This document shows, piece by piece, positions 15,429 to 23,211 of a stretch of DNA of 25,125 nt. Each line of letters begins with the position of its first letter. Positions within the stretch are counted from its first letter, which is position 1. The DNA comes from an uncultured Bacteroidota bacterium (lineage in GTDB: Bacteria; Bacteroidota; Bacteroidia; Chitinophagales; Chitinophagaceae), in the NCBI GenBank assembly GCA_903944755.1, contig CAJATB010000088.1:1-25125 (forward strand), given 5' to 3'. The position numbers and the translations under genes are program-made. Below the pieces are notes generated by a model. It made no database searches. It saw nothing but the letters and a program-made list of their open reading frames with translations, and was not told where the DNA came from.

Positions 15429-16853
15429 ATGGAATTATACTCGCCCGATACGAAGGCACATGATGAAGCAAGACAAGGAGAAGCTTTTACTTCTAATTCA
15501 AAGCAACAAAGCTTTGAGAAATTCTTTTATGTAGAAAGTTATGGTTGCGCAATGAACTTTGCTGACAGCGAAGTAGTGGCTTCTATTTTAGAACAAAATG
15601 GATTTGGAAGTACTCGTGAAATTGAAAGAGCTGATTTGATATTGGTGAATACTTGTTCAGTAAGAGAAAAAGCAGAACAAACCGTACGTAAACGTTTAAC
15701 TGAATTTAGAAAACTAAAATACCAAAAACCGGGTTTACTAGTAGGTATTTTAGGCTGCATGGCCGAACGTTTAAAATCCCAGTTATTAGAGGAAGAAAAA
15801 TTGGTGGATATAGTTGTTGGACCTGATGCTTACCGCACCCTACCTGATTTAATTACAGAAGCAGGCACAGGACAAAAAGCTGTAAACGTTTTATTAAGTA
15901 GAGATGAAACTTATGGCGACATAGCCCCTGTGCGTTTAGATGGTAATGGCATAAGTGGCTTTGTGTCAATTATGCGTGGCTGTAATAATATGTGTAGCTT
16001 TTGTGTAGTACCATTTACAAGAGGCCGCGAACGAAGCCGTGATGCATTTTCAATTGTAGCGGAATGTCGTGATTTGTTTGAAAGAGGTTATAAAGAAGTG
16101 ACTTTATTAGGACAGAACGTAGATAGTTATTATTGGAATAATCCAGAAACAAAGCAGTCGGTTACTTTCGCACAATTATTAGAAAGTGTTGCTTTAATTG
16201 ATATTTCAATGCGTGTCCGCTTTAGTACTTCACATCCCAAAGATATTACAGACGAAGTATTACATACCATGGCTAAGTACTACAATATTTGCAATTACAT
16301 TCACCTACCTGTTCAAAGTGGTAGCACTAGAATGTTGCAATTAATGAATCGAACTTATACAAGAGAGTGGTATTTAGCAAAAGTTGCGCGTATTAAAGAA
16401 ATAATGCCTGATTGCAGTATTTCAACCGATATTATTGCAGGATTTTGTACAGAAACAGAACAGGACCATGAAGACACCATAAGCTTAATGCAAGCAGCTG
16501 AATATGACTTAAGCTATATGTATTTTTATTCTGAAAGGCCTGGCACATTAGCTGCTAAACGTTATAAGGATGACATTCCTGAAGAAGTGAAAAAAAGACG
16601 ACTGCAAGAAATCGTGGATGTGCAATGGACCCTTTCAAACGAAAGCAACAAAAGAGATGTAGGAAAAACATTTGAAGTGTTAATAGAAGGAGATAGTAAA
16701 AAAAGTAGCCAGCAATGGATGGGAAGAACAAGCCAAAGTAAAGTAGTTGTTTTTGATAAAGCAAATCACTCTCTTAAAAAAGGCGACTATGTTCAAGTAA
16801 CAGTAAATGATTTTACAAAAGGCACTTTATTAGGTGCTGTTAAAAACAATTAA
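15429..16853 (+). CDS. miaB: tRNA-2-methylthio-N6-dimethylallyladenosine synthase (MiaB)
   Basis: Radical SAM methylthiotransferase that adds a methylthio group to i6A37 of tRNAs. The 474 residues have the N-terminal MTTase domain with cluster cysteines C40, C76 and C110 (SYGCAMN, NTCSVRE, LGCMAER), the radical SAM motif C185-NNM-C189-SF-C192 followed by VVPFTRGRERSR, which is specific to the MiaB class, and a C-terminal TRAM domain (about 410-474). The MiaB-type VVP rather than RimO sequence fixes the subfamily. It is the first gene of an operon: the sigma-54 activator starts 1 nt after its stop. The N-terminal 30 residues are variable and could be trimmed, but no better start is seen. Confidence 0.96.
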   Translation: MELYSPDTKAHDEARQGEAFTSNSKQQSFEKFFYVESYGCAMNFADSEVVASILEQNGFGSTREIERADLILVNTCSVREKAEQTVRKRLTEFRKLKYQKPGLLVGILGCMAERLKSQLLEEEKLVDIVVGPDAYRTLPDLITEAGTGQKAVNVLLSRDETYGDIAPVRLDGNGISGFVSIMRGCNNMCSFCVVPFTRGRERSRDAFSIVAECRDLFERGYKEVTLLGQNVDSYYWNNPETKQSVTFAQLLESVALIDISMRVRFSTSHPKDITDEVLHTMAKYYNICNYIHLPVQSGSTRMLQLMNRTYTREWYLAKVARIKEIMPDCSISTDIIAGFCTETEQDHEDTISLMQAAEYDLSYMYFYSERPGTLAAKRYKDDIPEEVKKRRLQEIVDVQWTLSNESNKRDVGKTFEVLIEGDSKKSSQQWMGRTSQSKVVVFDKANHSLKKGDYVQVTVNDFTKGTLLGAVKNN

Positions 16854-16854
16854 G

Positions 16855-18111
16855 ATGGATTTACAATCATTAAAAAATAGGTTTAGTATTATTGGTAACA
16901 CCCCAGCGTTAAATCATGCATTAAATACAGCGGAGCAGGTTGCCGCAACCGACTTAACGGTGCTTATTGTAGGTGAAAGTGGTGTGGGTAAAGAAGTGTT
17001 TTCCCAAATTATTCATAGTTTATCGTCAAGGAAACACAATCCTTTTATTGCTGTAAACTGTGGGGCAATTCCCGAAGGTACTATTGACTCTGAATTATTT
17101 GGTCATGAAAAAGGTTCTTTTACAGGCGCCGTGGATAGCCGAAAAGGTTATTTTGAAACAGTAAGTGGCGGTACTATTTTCTTAGATGAAATTGGTGAAA
17201 TGCCACTAGGTACACAAGCAAGATTATTACGTGTTTTAGAAACAGGCGAATTTATTCGTGTTGGTTCTTCCAAAGTCCAAAAAACAGATGTGCGCGTAAT
17301 TGCTGCAACTAACAGAGAATTATTAGAATTTACACAAAAGGGTAAATTTAGAGAAGACTTATATTATCGTTTAAATACAGTCCCTATTCGAGTTCCTAGC
17401 TTAAGAGATCGTAAAGAAGATATCCCCTTACTATTTAGAAAGTTCGTGGTTGATTTTGCAGAAAAGTATAAAACAAAACCAATATTCTTAGATGAGCCGG
17501 CAAGGGCCTTACTAACTAAATATAGCTGGCCTGGGAATGTGCGAGAACTTAAAAATATTGCAGAACAAATTTCGGTATTAAGTAAAACAGACCAAATCAA
17601 TGCTGAAATATTAGATGGCTTTTTACCGCAACACAATAGTAGTAATATGCCAATGATAACAAGTAACACTCCTGTTGGCGAGTTTGCAAACGAACGTGAA
17701 ATTTTATACAAGCTATTCTTTGACATGAAAAAAGATGTTAACGAATTAAAGAAAATGTTTTTAGAGATTTTGCAGAACCCTTCCTTAACTGGCCAGGCCG
17801 CCAATTTTACTAGAGAAGCCTTAATGAATGAACTAAAAGAGGACTTATTACCTGTAGCGCAAACTACTGGCCAACATACTCCTGTAGTTGGTGCTGTTCA
17901 ATTTGCACACCAGCAACCTGTTATCATTGACAATGAAACGCAAAATCATTATGAAGTTGAAGAGTCATTAAACATAATGGATAAAGAAAAAGAACTAATT
18001 TTAAAGGCACTGAAAAAACATAGGGGTCGCCGAAAGGACGCCTCAACAGATTTAGGTATTAGTGAACGAACTTTATACAGAAAAATAAAAGAGTACGACA
18101 TTGAAGAATAA
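16855..18111 (+). CDS. Sigma-54-dependent transcriptional activator without receiver domain
   Basis: A 418-residue bacterial enhancer-binding protein that would remodel RNA polymerase-sigma-54. The AAA+ domain starts almost at the N terminus: Walker A GESGVGKE (40-47), the sigma-54-contact loop GSFTGA (87-92, a common variant of GAFTGA), Walker B GGTIFLDE (105-112), and WPGNVREL (225-232). After about 265 comes a variable linker with a charged helical part, EREILYKLFFDMKKDVNELKK in two halves, then a Fis-type helix-turn-helix (about 374-418, GRRKDASTDLGISERTLYRK). No receiver, GAF or PAS domain is present. ATG 16855 is 1 nt after the miaB stop; an earlier in-frame ATG at 16834 lies inside miaB and is less likely. 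Targets are unknown. Confidence 0.93.
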   Translation: MDLQSLKNRFSIIGNTPALNHALNTAEQVAATDLTVLIVGESGVGKEVFSQIIHSLSSRKHNPFIAVNCGAIPEGTIDSELFGHEKGSFTGAVDSRKGYFETVSGGTIFLDEIGEMPLGTQARLLRVLETGEFIRVGSSKVQKTDVRVIAATNRELLEFTQKGKFREDLYYRLNTVPIRVPSLRDRKEDIPLLFRKFVVDFAEKYKTKPIFLDEPARALLTKYSWPGNVRELKNIAEQISVLSKTDQINAEILDGFLPQHNSSNMPMITSNTPVGEFANEREILYKLFFDMKKDVNELKKMFLEILQNPSLTGQAANFTREALMNELKEDLLPVAQTTGQHTPVVGAVQFAHQQPVIIDNETQNHYEVEESLNIMDKEKELILKALKKHRGRRKDASTDLGISERTLYRKIKEYDIEE

Positions 18112-18637
18112 TATAAACATATTTACATTCCTAGCTAAGCCAAATTTTTTATTATTGGCTACCTTACTGATTATAAGCGCAACTAGTTGTGGCGTGTATA
18201 GTTTTAAAGATGCCAATATTCCTGATAATGTAAAAACAGTAAAAATTGGTTTTATTGAAAACAAAGCAAGGTATGTGAACCCACAGTTGGCCCCAATGCT
18301 TACCGATAAGTTACAGCAAAAAATTATTGGCCAAACAAAACTTATCAGGACAAATAATGACGATGCACATTACCAAATTTTTGCAACAATCACTAATTAC
18401 GATCCTTCTCAAACCGTAGGCGTTAGTAGTCAACAAGCAACCACGAATAGGTTAACCGTAACTGTGCACGTAGTACTAAAAAAGACACTAGACAATAAAG
18501 AACAAGAATTTGATGTAAGTCGAAATTTCGATTTCTCTGCTAACCTATCTTTAAACCAGGCCGAAAGCCAGCTAATGGATGAAATACTAAGAAGTATTAC
18601 AGACGATATTTTTAATCAAATTTTTTCAAACTGGTAA
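18101..18637 (+). CDS. lptE: LptE-like LPS assembly lipoprotein
   Basis: A 178-residue lipoprotein resembling the Bacteroidota LptE family, the outer-membrane partner of LptD in lipopolysaccharide insertion. The signal sequence ends in a lipobox-like SATSC with the acylated cysteine at about residue 30, followed by GVYSFKDANIPDNVKTVKIGF, the pattern I associate with this family. The only start that keeps the signal peptide is TTG at 18101, which overlaps the activator gene by 11 nt and suggests translational coupling. The mature part has an alternating beta/alpha pattern. Family assignment is likely; the role in LPS transport is inherited from the family. Confidence 0.8.
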   Translation: MKNNINIFTFLAKPNFLLLATLLIISATSCGVYSFKDANIPDNVKTVKIGFIENKARYVNPQLAPMLTDKLQQKIIGQTKLIRTNNDDAHYQIFATITNYDPSQTVGVSSQQATTNRLTVTVHVVLKKTLDNKEQEFDVSRNFDFSANLSLNQAESQLMDEILRSITDDIFNQIFSNW

Positions 18638-18642
18638 ATTAT

Positions 18643-19359
18643 ATGACCCATTCTGTTATTAATTCTATTTTATTTCGATGGACTGGGCAAAGTACATTAG
18701 AAAGCATTGAAACAAGTGAATTGGAGCAATGGGTTGCTAAACATCCCTATAGCCCAAGTTTGCAATTCCTGCTAACCAAAAAGTATGAATTAGCGAATGC
18801 ACCACAATTTGTGGGTCAATTGCAAAAAACGACGTCCTTCTTCCCCTCCGCTTTACAATTACACCAATGGTTGAATAATAAAGAAGTTGATGCACTTTTC
18901 GCCCCAATGGACGAAAAATTAACGAATATTATATCTGAGCAATTTGCCCAATTTAAGGACGCTGACGGGCAGGAGCCGCTGATGCATGAACAAGCTTTAA
19001 CCCAGCTTCAAAAGGACTATTTTGCGGCTCAGGGTATCGAAATTGACTTATCTACCATTCCACAGGACAAATTTACCAAGCAATTGAGGAGTTTTACGGC
19101 CTGGCTTAAGGTGCTCAAGCACCCCGATGCTACCCCAAATTTGGCTGAAATGGGTGAAGATCAGGAAAAAGCAATTACTGCAATAGCCGAAAAAGCAAAC
19201 AAAACAGACGACGTAATTACCGAATCTATGGCTGAAATATGGGAAAAACAGGGTAATAATAGAAGGGCAATTGCCACTTACCAAAAATTAAGTTTTATTT
19301 TTCCTGAAAAATCCGTTTATTTTGCGTCAAGAATTGAACAACTAAAACAAAAGAAATGA
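18643..19359 (+). CDS. Conserved hypothetical protein with TPR-like C terminus
   Basis: A 238-residue, mostly helical, soluble protein without signal peptide. The last 50 residues (SMAEIWEKQGNNRRAIATYQKLSFIFPEK) look like one tetratricopeptide unit, ending in a helix with YFASRIEQLKQKK. The N-terminal two thirds are acidic and Gln-rich with no motif I can name. It starts 5 nt after lptE and overlaps secG by 4 nt (ATGA), so it is firmly within the operon. A protein of this shape between lptE and secG recurs in Bacteroidota as far as I recall, which suggests a role in envelope biogenesis or secretion, but its function is unknown. Confidence 0.8.
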   Translation: MTHSVINSILFRWTGQSTLESIETSELEQWVAKHPYSPSLQFLLTKKYELANAPQFVGQLQKTTSFFPSALQLHQWLNNKEVDALFAPMDEKLTNIISEQFAQFKDADGQEPLMHEQALTQLQKDYFAAQGIEIDLSTIPQDKFTKQLRSFTAWLKVLKHPDATPNLAEMGEDQEKAITAIAEKANKTDDVITESMAEIWEKQGNNRRAIATYQKLSFIFPEKSVYFASRIEQLKQKK

Positions 19360-19721
19360 TTACTTTTTTCCTGATATTGATTATTGTAGCAAGTGTTGGC
19401 CTAGTATTTATGGTTTTAATCCAAAACCCTAAAGGTGGTGGTTTAAATGCTAATGTTGGTGGTTTAACTAATAATTTCATGGGTGTTAAGCAAACTACAG
19501 ATGTACTTGAAAAAGGTACTTGGGTATTTGCAGCCGTAATAGCTATTTTAGCAATTACTTCCACTGTATTCTTAAAAGGGGGTACTGGTAGCGACTCGGA
19601 TAAAGGGTTATTGAATAAAGTAAATACTTCAACAACAACAGCACCAGCTGCTCCAGCTCAACAAGCACCTGCAGCTCCAGCTAAAACAGCTCCTGCTACT
19701 GCACCAACTGATAAAAAATAA
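19356..19721 (+). CDS. secG: Preprotein translocase subunit SecG
   Basis: Small auxiliary subunit of the SecYEG channel. The 121 residues have two membrane helices (about 2-20 and 53-73) with the typical cytoplasmic-loop sequence VLIQNPKGGGLNANVGG between them. The tail after about residue 90 is rich in Ala, Pro and Thr, longer than in Escherichia coli SecG; such tails are common in Bacteroidota. Its ATG overlaps the stop of the upstream gene (ATGA). It is the last gene of the miaB operon: two hairpins, the second a strong intrinsic terminator, follow within 75 nt. Confidence 0.94.
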   Translation: MITFFLILIIVASVGLVFMVLIQNPKGGGLNANVGGLTNNFMGVKQTTDVLEKGTWVFAAVIAILAITSTVFLKGGTGSDSDKGLLNKVNTSTTTAPAAPAQQAPAAPAKTAPATAPTDKK

Positions 19722-19727
19722 GTAGTA

Positions 19728-19744
19728 ATCCACTTTAAGTGGAT
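19728..19744 (+). repeat. 7-bp inverted repeat just after secG
   Basis: ATCCACT (19728-19734) pairs with AGTGGAT (19738-19744) around a TTA loop, 6 nt after the secG stop. No U-run follows directly. It may protect the 3' end of the message or act with the stronger hairpin 25 nt downstream. Confidence 0.5.
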
Positions 19745-19768
19745 ACTTTATTTAACTAAAATATTTTG

Positions 19769-19797
19769 TCCCCACCTATACCAAGGTGGGGATTTTT
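19769..19797 (+). terminator. Rho-independent terminator of the miaB-secG operon
   Basis: A perfect 9-bp GC-rich stem, TCCCCACCT (19769-19777) with AGGTGGGGA (19784-19792), a 6-nt loop ATACCA, then TTTTT (19793-19797). It lies 47 nt after the secG stop and ends 15 nt before the mltG ATG. Confidence 0.9.
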
Positions 19798-19812
19798 ATT
19801 GAACTTTGAAAT

Positions 19813-20841
19813 ATGAGAAAAATTATAGGCGTTTTGTTTTTTTTGTTGATTTGCTACGAAGCATATAATGTGTTAGTAAACACTACTCATTTTAGTGAAG
19901 AGCAAGCAAGTTTTGTGTATAACAAGGAAACCATGTCATTGGATGAATTGGCTGATACTTTGTATGCAAAAAAAATAATCAGGGAAAAGCTTAGCTTCTC
20001 CTTAATGGCTAAAGTACTTGAAGTAGCCCCCAAAGCTAAATCGGGGAAATTTCTGGTTAAAAGGCAAACTAGCTTACTAACTTTAATACGCATACTGCGA
20101 AACAATCAGCAAGCAACGGTTAAATTTATTTTAAACAAGGTGCGTACAAAAGGCGAATTGGCAAAGCTGGTAGCAACTACTTTTGAGGGGGACAGTGCCG
20201 AGTATGCCGCCTTCTTTAATAATAACGATTCCTTAGCGCCCTTTAATACCGATACAACACAGCTACTTGCATTATTTATTCCAAACACTTATGAATTTTA
20301 CTGGTCCACTTCTTTACCAAAGTTTTTGCAGAAAATGAAAGCCCAACAGGAAACTTTTTGGAATGCACACAATAGAATTAATAAAGCTAAAAAGTTGGGC
20401 ATGAGTCCAAATCAGGTATATACACTTGCTTCTATTGTAGAAGAAGAATGTAATTTCGATTCAGATAAAACCTTAATAGCTAGTGTGTACTTAAACCGAC
20501 TTAAATTAGGTATGCCATTGCAGGCTTGTCCAACTATAAAATTCGCTATGCAGGATTTTACCATTACACGTATCTATGAGAAGTATTTAACCCATCCTTC
20601 TGCGTATAATACTTACAATAAAAAAGGATTGCCTCCTGGCCCCATTTGTACCCCTTCTCCTACTACCATAGATTTAGTATTAAATGCGCCCAACACCAAC
20701 TACCTTTACTTTGTTGCAAAGTCGGACTTTAGTGGGTACCACCATTTTAGCAGTACTTATGGTGAACATAACAAGTATGCCGACGATTACCAGCAAAAGC
20801 TAGACGCATACCAAAAGAAAAAAGCTAAAGAAAATAAATAA
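19813..20841 (+). CDS. mltG: Endolytic murein transglycosylase MltG (YceG-like)
   Basis: Membrane-anchored lytic transglycosylase that cuts nascent glycan strands. The 342 residues have one N-terminal helix (about 4-22), a LysM-like region, and the catalytic YceG domain with LASIVEEE (205-212; predicted catalytic Glu in this segment, probably E210), SVYLNRLKLGMPLQ, AYNTY and GLPPGPI. The conserved DPT of Escherichia coli (LQTDPT) is here ACPT with C239, and PPGPICT has C279; C213 follows the catalytic segment. The gene begins right after the upstream terminator, so it needs its own promoter, for which I see only a near match (GAACTTTG at 19801). The BrkB gene begins 5 nt downstream, so the two form an operon. 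Confidence 0.94.
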   Translation: MRKIIGVLFFLLICYEAYNVLVNTTHFSEEQASFVYNKETMSLDELADTLYAKKIIREKLSFSLMAKVLEVAPKAKSGKFLVKRQTSLLTLIRILRNNQQATVKFILNKVRTKGELAKLVATTFEGDSAEYAAFFNNNDSLAPFNTDTTQLLALFIPNTYEFYWSTSLPKFLQKMKAQQETFWNAHNRINKAKKLGMSPNQVYTLASIVEEECNFDSDKTLIASVYLNRLKLGMPLQACPTIKFAMQDFTITRIYEKYLTHPSAYNTYNKKGLPPGPICTPSPTTIDLVLNAPNTNYLYFVAKSDFSGYHHFSSTYGEHNKYADDYQQKLDAYQKKKAKENK

Positions 20842-20846
20842 ACTTA

Positions 20847-21809
20847 ATGCCGTCTAAACAAAAAATACATCCTTGGCTACAACCTATTAAAAAAATATAC
20901 GACCCCTTAAAGCGTATCATTAAGAGAGAGTCGAAGCGGATTTATATTCCCGGATTTCAAGACGTGAACCTTTATCAGGTAGTTACTTTTTTTATTAAGC
21001 AATTAAATACATTAGGCTTGTATGACAGGGCTGCTGCTATTTCTTTTAACTTAATAATGGCATTACCTGCGGCCTTTCTGTTTTTATTTTCAATTATTCC
21101 CTATTTTCCTAAAAGCCTTAAAATAAAAAAACAAATCCTTTCTGTTTTTAAGGATATCGCACCCAATTCTACTACTTATAAGTTTATCACTAATATCATA
21201 AATGACCTACTTAGTCAGCATGTAGGTATTTTTTCTTTCGGTTTTATTTTATTGCTATTTTATGCTTCTAATGCCATGACTGGAATTATACGAAGCTTTG
21301 ATAAATCCATCATGCAAAATAAACCGTTTTTCTTACACCAAAGGTTAAGGGCACTTCGCCTTACTATTATTTTAATATTATTAGTTTTCGCTAGTTTAAT
21401 ATTATTAATAGGTCAAGACCAAATAACCGTTTTGTTAAGAGAAATATTCGATATTAAACGAAGCGCTATACTTCCTTATTGGAATACTATCCGCTTATTA
21501 ACCATTGTATTGTTATTGTTTTACGGAAATGCCTTTATTTATAAGTATGCACCGCATGTGAAAGAAAAATGGGCACTTGCTTCGCCAGGCTCCTTACTAT
21601 CCACAGCTTTAATGTTACTTACTACTTTAGGTTTTTCCTATTGGGTAAATAACTTTAGTAGTTATAATAAAATATACGGGTCAATTGGCACCGTATTAAT
21701 TGTGATGACAATTATTTATATTAACTCAATTATTTTGTTAATTGGGTTTGAATTAAATGTAAGCATCGAACTGCTAAAAAAAGAGCAAAATCAACCAGAC
21801 GAAGACTGA
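20847..21809 (+). CDS. YihY/BrkB family inner-membrane protein
   Basis: A 320-residue membrane protein with about six helices (about 66-84, 129-147, 172-190, 213-231, 247-265, 278-301) and a positively charged N terminus. The final helices with YNKIYGSIGT and IILLIGFELN are the family signature, as is DRAAAISFNLIMALPAA near 60-75. The family was once annotated as ribonuclease BN or serum-resistance factor BrkB; its true function is unsettled. It is 5 nt after mltG. Its end holds one arm of an inverted repeat that probably terminates the convergent alpha-oxoamine synthase gene. The acidic tail QPDED is short. Confidence 0.92.
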   Translation: MPSKQKIHPWLQPIKKIYDPLKRIIKRESKRIYIPGFQDVNLYQVVTFFIKQLNTLGLYDRAAAISFNLIMALPAAFLFLFSIIPYFPKSLKIKKQILSVFKDIAPNSTTYKFITNIINDLLSQHVGIFSFGFILLLFYASNAMTGIIRSFDKSIMQNKPFFLHQRLRALRLTIILILLVFASLILLIGQDQITVLLREIFDIKRSAILPYWNTIRLLTIVLLLFYGNAFIYKYAPHVKEKWALASPGSLLSTALMLLTTLGFSYWVNNFSSYNKIYGSIGTVLIVMTIIYINSIILLIGFELNVSIELLKKEQNQPDED

Positions 21810-21823
21810 TCCATTTTGCTCTT
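21776..21823 (-). terminator. Probable terminator for the alpha-oxoamine synthase, partly inside brkB
   Basis: AAGAGCAAAAT (21781-21791) and ATTTTGCTCTT (21813-21823) form a perfect 11-bp inverted repeat around a 21-nt loop. Read on the minus strand it is followed by a T-run from AAAAA at 21776-21780. The left arm and most of the loop are brkB codons. On the plus strand no T-run follows. A second, weaker hairpin, GCTTAA/TTAAGC at 21845-21859, sits next to the minus-strand gene's stop. Confidence 0.6.
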
Positions 21824-21860
21824 AAATTATATAAACCCCTAGGTGCTTAACTTTTAAGCG

Positions 21861-23120
21861 CTAGCTTTTGTTAGCCATATCAGGAATCTCACTTACTTTA
21901 TATACTCCAGCATCCAATTTTTCTTTGGTCTCACTGAATGCTTTTAATGTTAAATCAATTTCTTCTTGATTATGCACTGCAGTAGGAATTAAACGATAAA
22001 TTATATGTCCTTTTGGTATTACTGGATATACTACAATGGAACAAAATATTTTATAATTTTCTCTTAAGTCCATCACCATGGCAGTTGCTTCTTCAACCCC
22101 ACCTTTCATGTAAACAGGAGTTACTACTGAATCCGTTTTCCCAATATCAAAACCGCGCTCCTTTAACCCCTTCTGAAGTGAAAGTGCATTCTTCCACAAA
22201 GTGTCCTTTAAAATTGGTTGTGTTTTTAATAATTCAAGACGTTTTAAATTTCCTACCACAAATGGCAAGGGTAAACTTTTTGCAAAAATTTGAGAACGGA
22301 TATTGTAACGAATGAAATCGATAATTTTCTTAGGTCCAGCCATGAACGCACCAATCGAAGCCATACTCTTAGCAAAAGTAGAAAAGTATAAATCAATACC
22401 GTCCTGGCAACCTTGCTCCTCTCCTGCACCTGCACCTGTTTTGCCCAATGTGCCAAAACCATGTGCGTCGTCTACTAACATGCGGAAAAAGAATTTACTT
22501 TTTAATTCCGCAATCTCTTTCAAACGTCCTTGGTCACCAGCCATTCCAAATACACCTTCAGTAATAACCAATATACCACCCAACTGTTGTTTTTCTATTA
22601 GTGCTTGTGCCCTTTGTAATTGCTTTTCACAATCTGCGACATCGTTATGTTTATAAACAAACCTGTGCCCTGGCAACATTCTTAAACCATCAATAATACA
22701 GGCATGACATTCAGCATCATACACAACTACATCATGGCGTCCACATATAGCGTCAATGGCACTCATGATACCTTGGTATCCATAGTTCATTAAAATAGCA
22801 TCTTCTTTCATCACAAAAGCAGCCAATTCAGCTTCTAATTGCTCATGAAGGTCGGTATTGCCACTCATCATTCTTGCGCCCATTGGTGCAGCTAAACCAT
22901 AAGTTGCCGTACCTTCTGTATCTGCTTTGCGTACTTCAGGATGATTTGCCAACCCTAAATAGTTGTTTAGGCTCCAAACGATCATCTCCTTGCCTCTAAA
23001 CATCATTTTAGATCCAATTTCACCCTCAAGTTTAGGAAAGGCAAAATAGCCATGTGCACGCTCACGATGTTGGCCTAAAGGGCCAGAATTCTTTAATAAT
23101 CTGTCAAATATATCTGCCAT
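21861..23120 (-). CDS. Alpha-oxoamine synthase family PLP enzyme
   Basis: A 419-residue fold-type I PLP enzyme of the alpha-oxoamine synthase family, which joins an amino acid to an acyl-CoA or acyl-carrier thioester with loss of CO2 (examples: BioF, Kbl, serine palmitoyltransferase). NNYLGLANHPEV (52-63) and GARMMSGNTDLHEQLE (81-96) are the substrate-binding hallmarks; H139 in DAECHACIIDG should stack on PLP; D217 and H220 are in VDDAHGFG; K251 in STFAKSM is the predicted Schiff-base lysine. In BioF the DELNHAS motif occupies the place of DAECHACI. Product is not determined: serine palmitoyltransferase-like sphingolipid synthesis is plausible for Bacteroidota. It is convergent with brkB and divergent from the phosphatase gene. 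Confidence 0.87.
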   Translation of the reverse strand: MADIFDRLLKNSGPLGQHRERAHGYFAFPKLEGEIGSKMMFRGKEMIVWSLNNYLGLANHPEVRKADTEGTATYGLAAPMGARMMSGNTDLHEQLEAELAAFVMKEDAILMNYGYQGIMSAIDAICGRHDVVVYDAECHACIIDGLRMLPGHRFVYKHNDVADCEKQLQRAQALIEKQQLGGILVITEGVFGMAGDQGRLKEIAELKSKFFFRMLVDDAHGFGTLGKTGAGAGEEQGCQDGIDLYFSTFAKSMASIGAFMAGPKKIIDFIRYNIRSQIFAKSLPLPFVVGNLKRLELLKTQPILKDTLWKNALSLQKGLKERGFDIGKTDSVVTPVYMKGGVEEATAMVMDLRENYKIFCSIVVYPVIPKGHIIYRLIPTAVHNQEEIDLTLKAFSETKEKLDAGVYKVSEIPDMANKS

Positions 23121-23139
23121 AACATTGTAATTAGTTGGG

Positions 23140-23147
23140 CAAATTTA
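23140..23147 (-). promoter_or_regulatory. -7 promoter element (TAnnTTTG) before the alpha-oxoamine synthase gene
   Basis: TAAATTTG on the minus strand, ending 19 nt before the ATG. No clear -33 TTTG is seen upstream. It lies within the 91-nt divergent gap. Confidence 0.4.
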
Positions 23148-23151
23148 ATCA

Positions 23152-23191
23152 TTTTTTGGCTTTTTAAGCTTAATAAATAGCTGTAAATTTG
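23152..23191 (+). promoter_or_regulatory. Promoter candidate for the PafA-like phosphatase gene
   Basis: A TTTTTTG (23152-23158) is followed by a perfect TAAATTTG (23184-23191) with a spacer of 25 nt, slightly longer than the usual range. The ATG is 20 nt beyond the -7 element. Confidence 0.4.
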
Positions 23192-23211
23192 CACCATTAA
23201 CACACACTACC

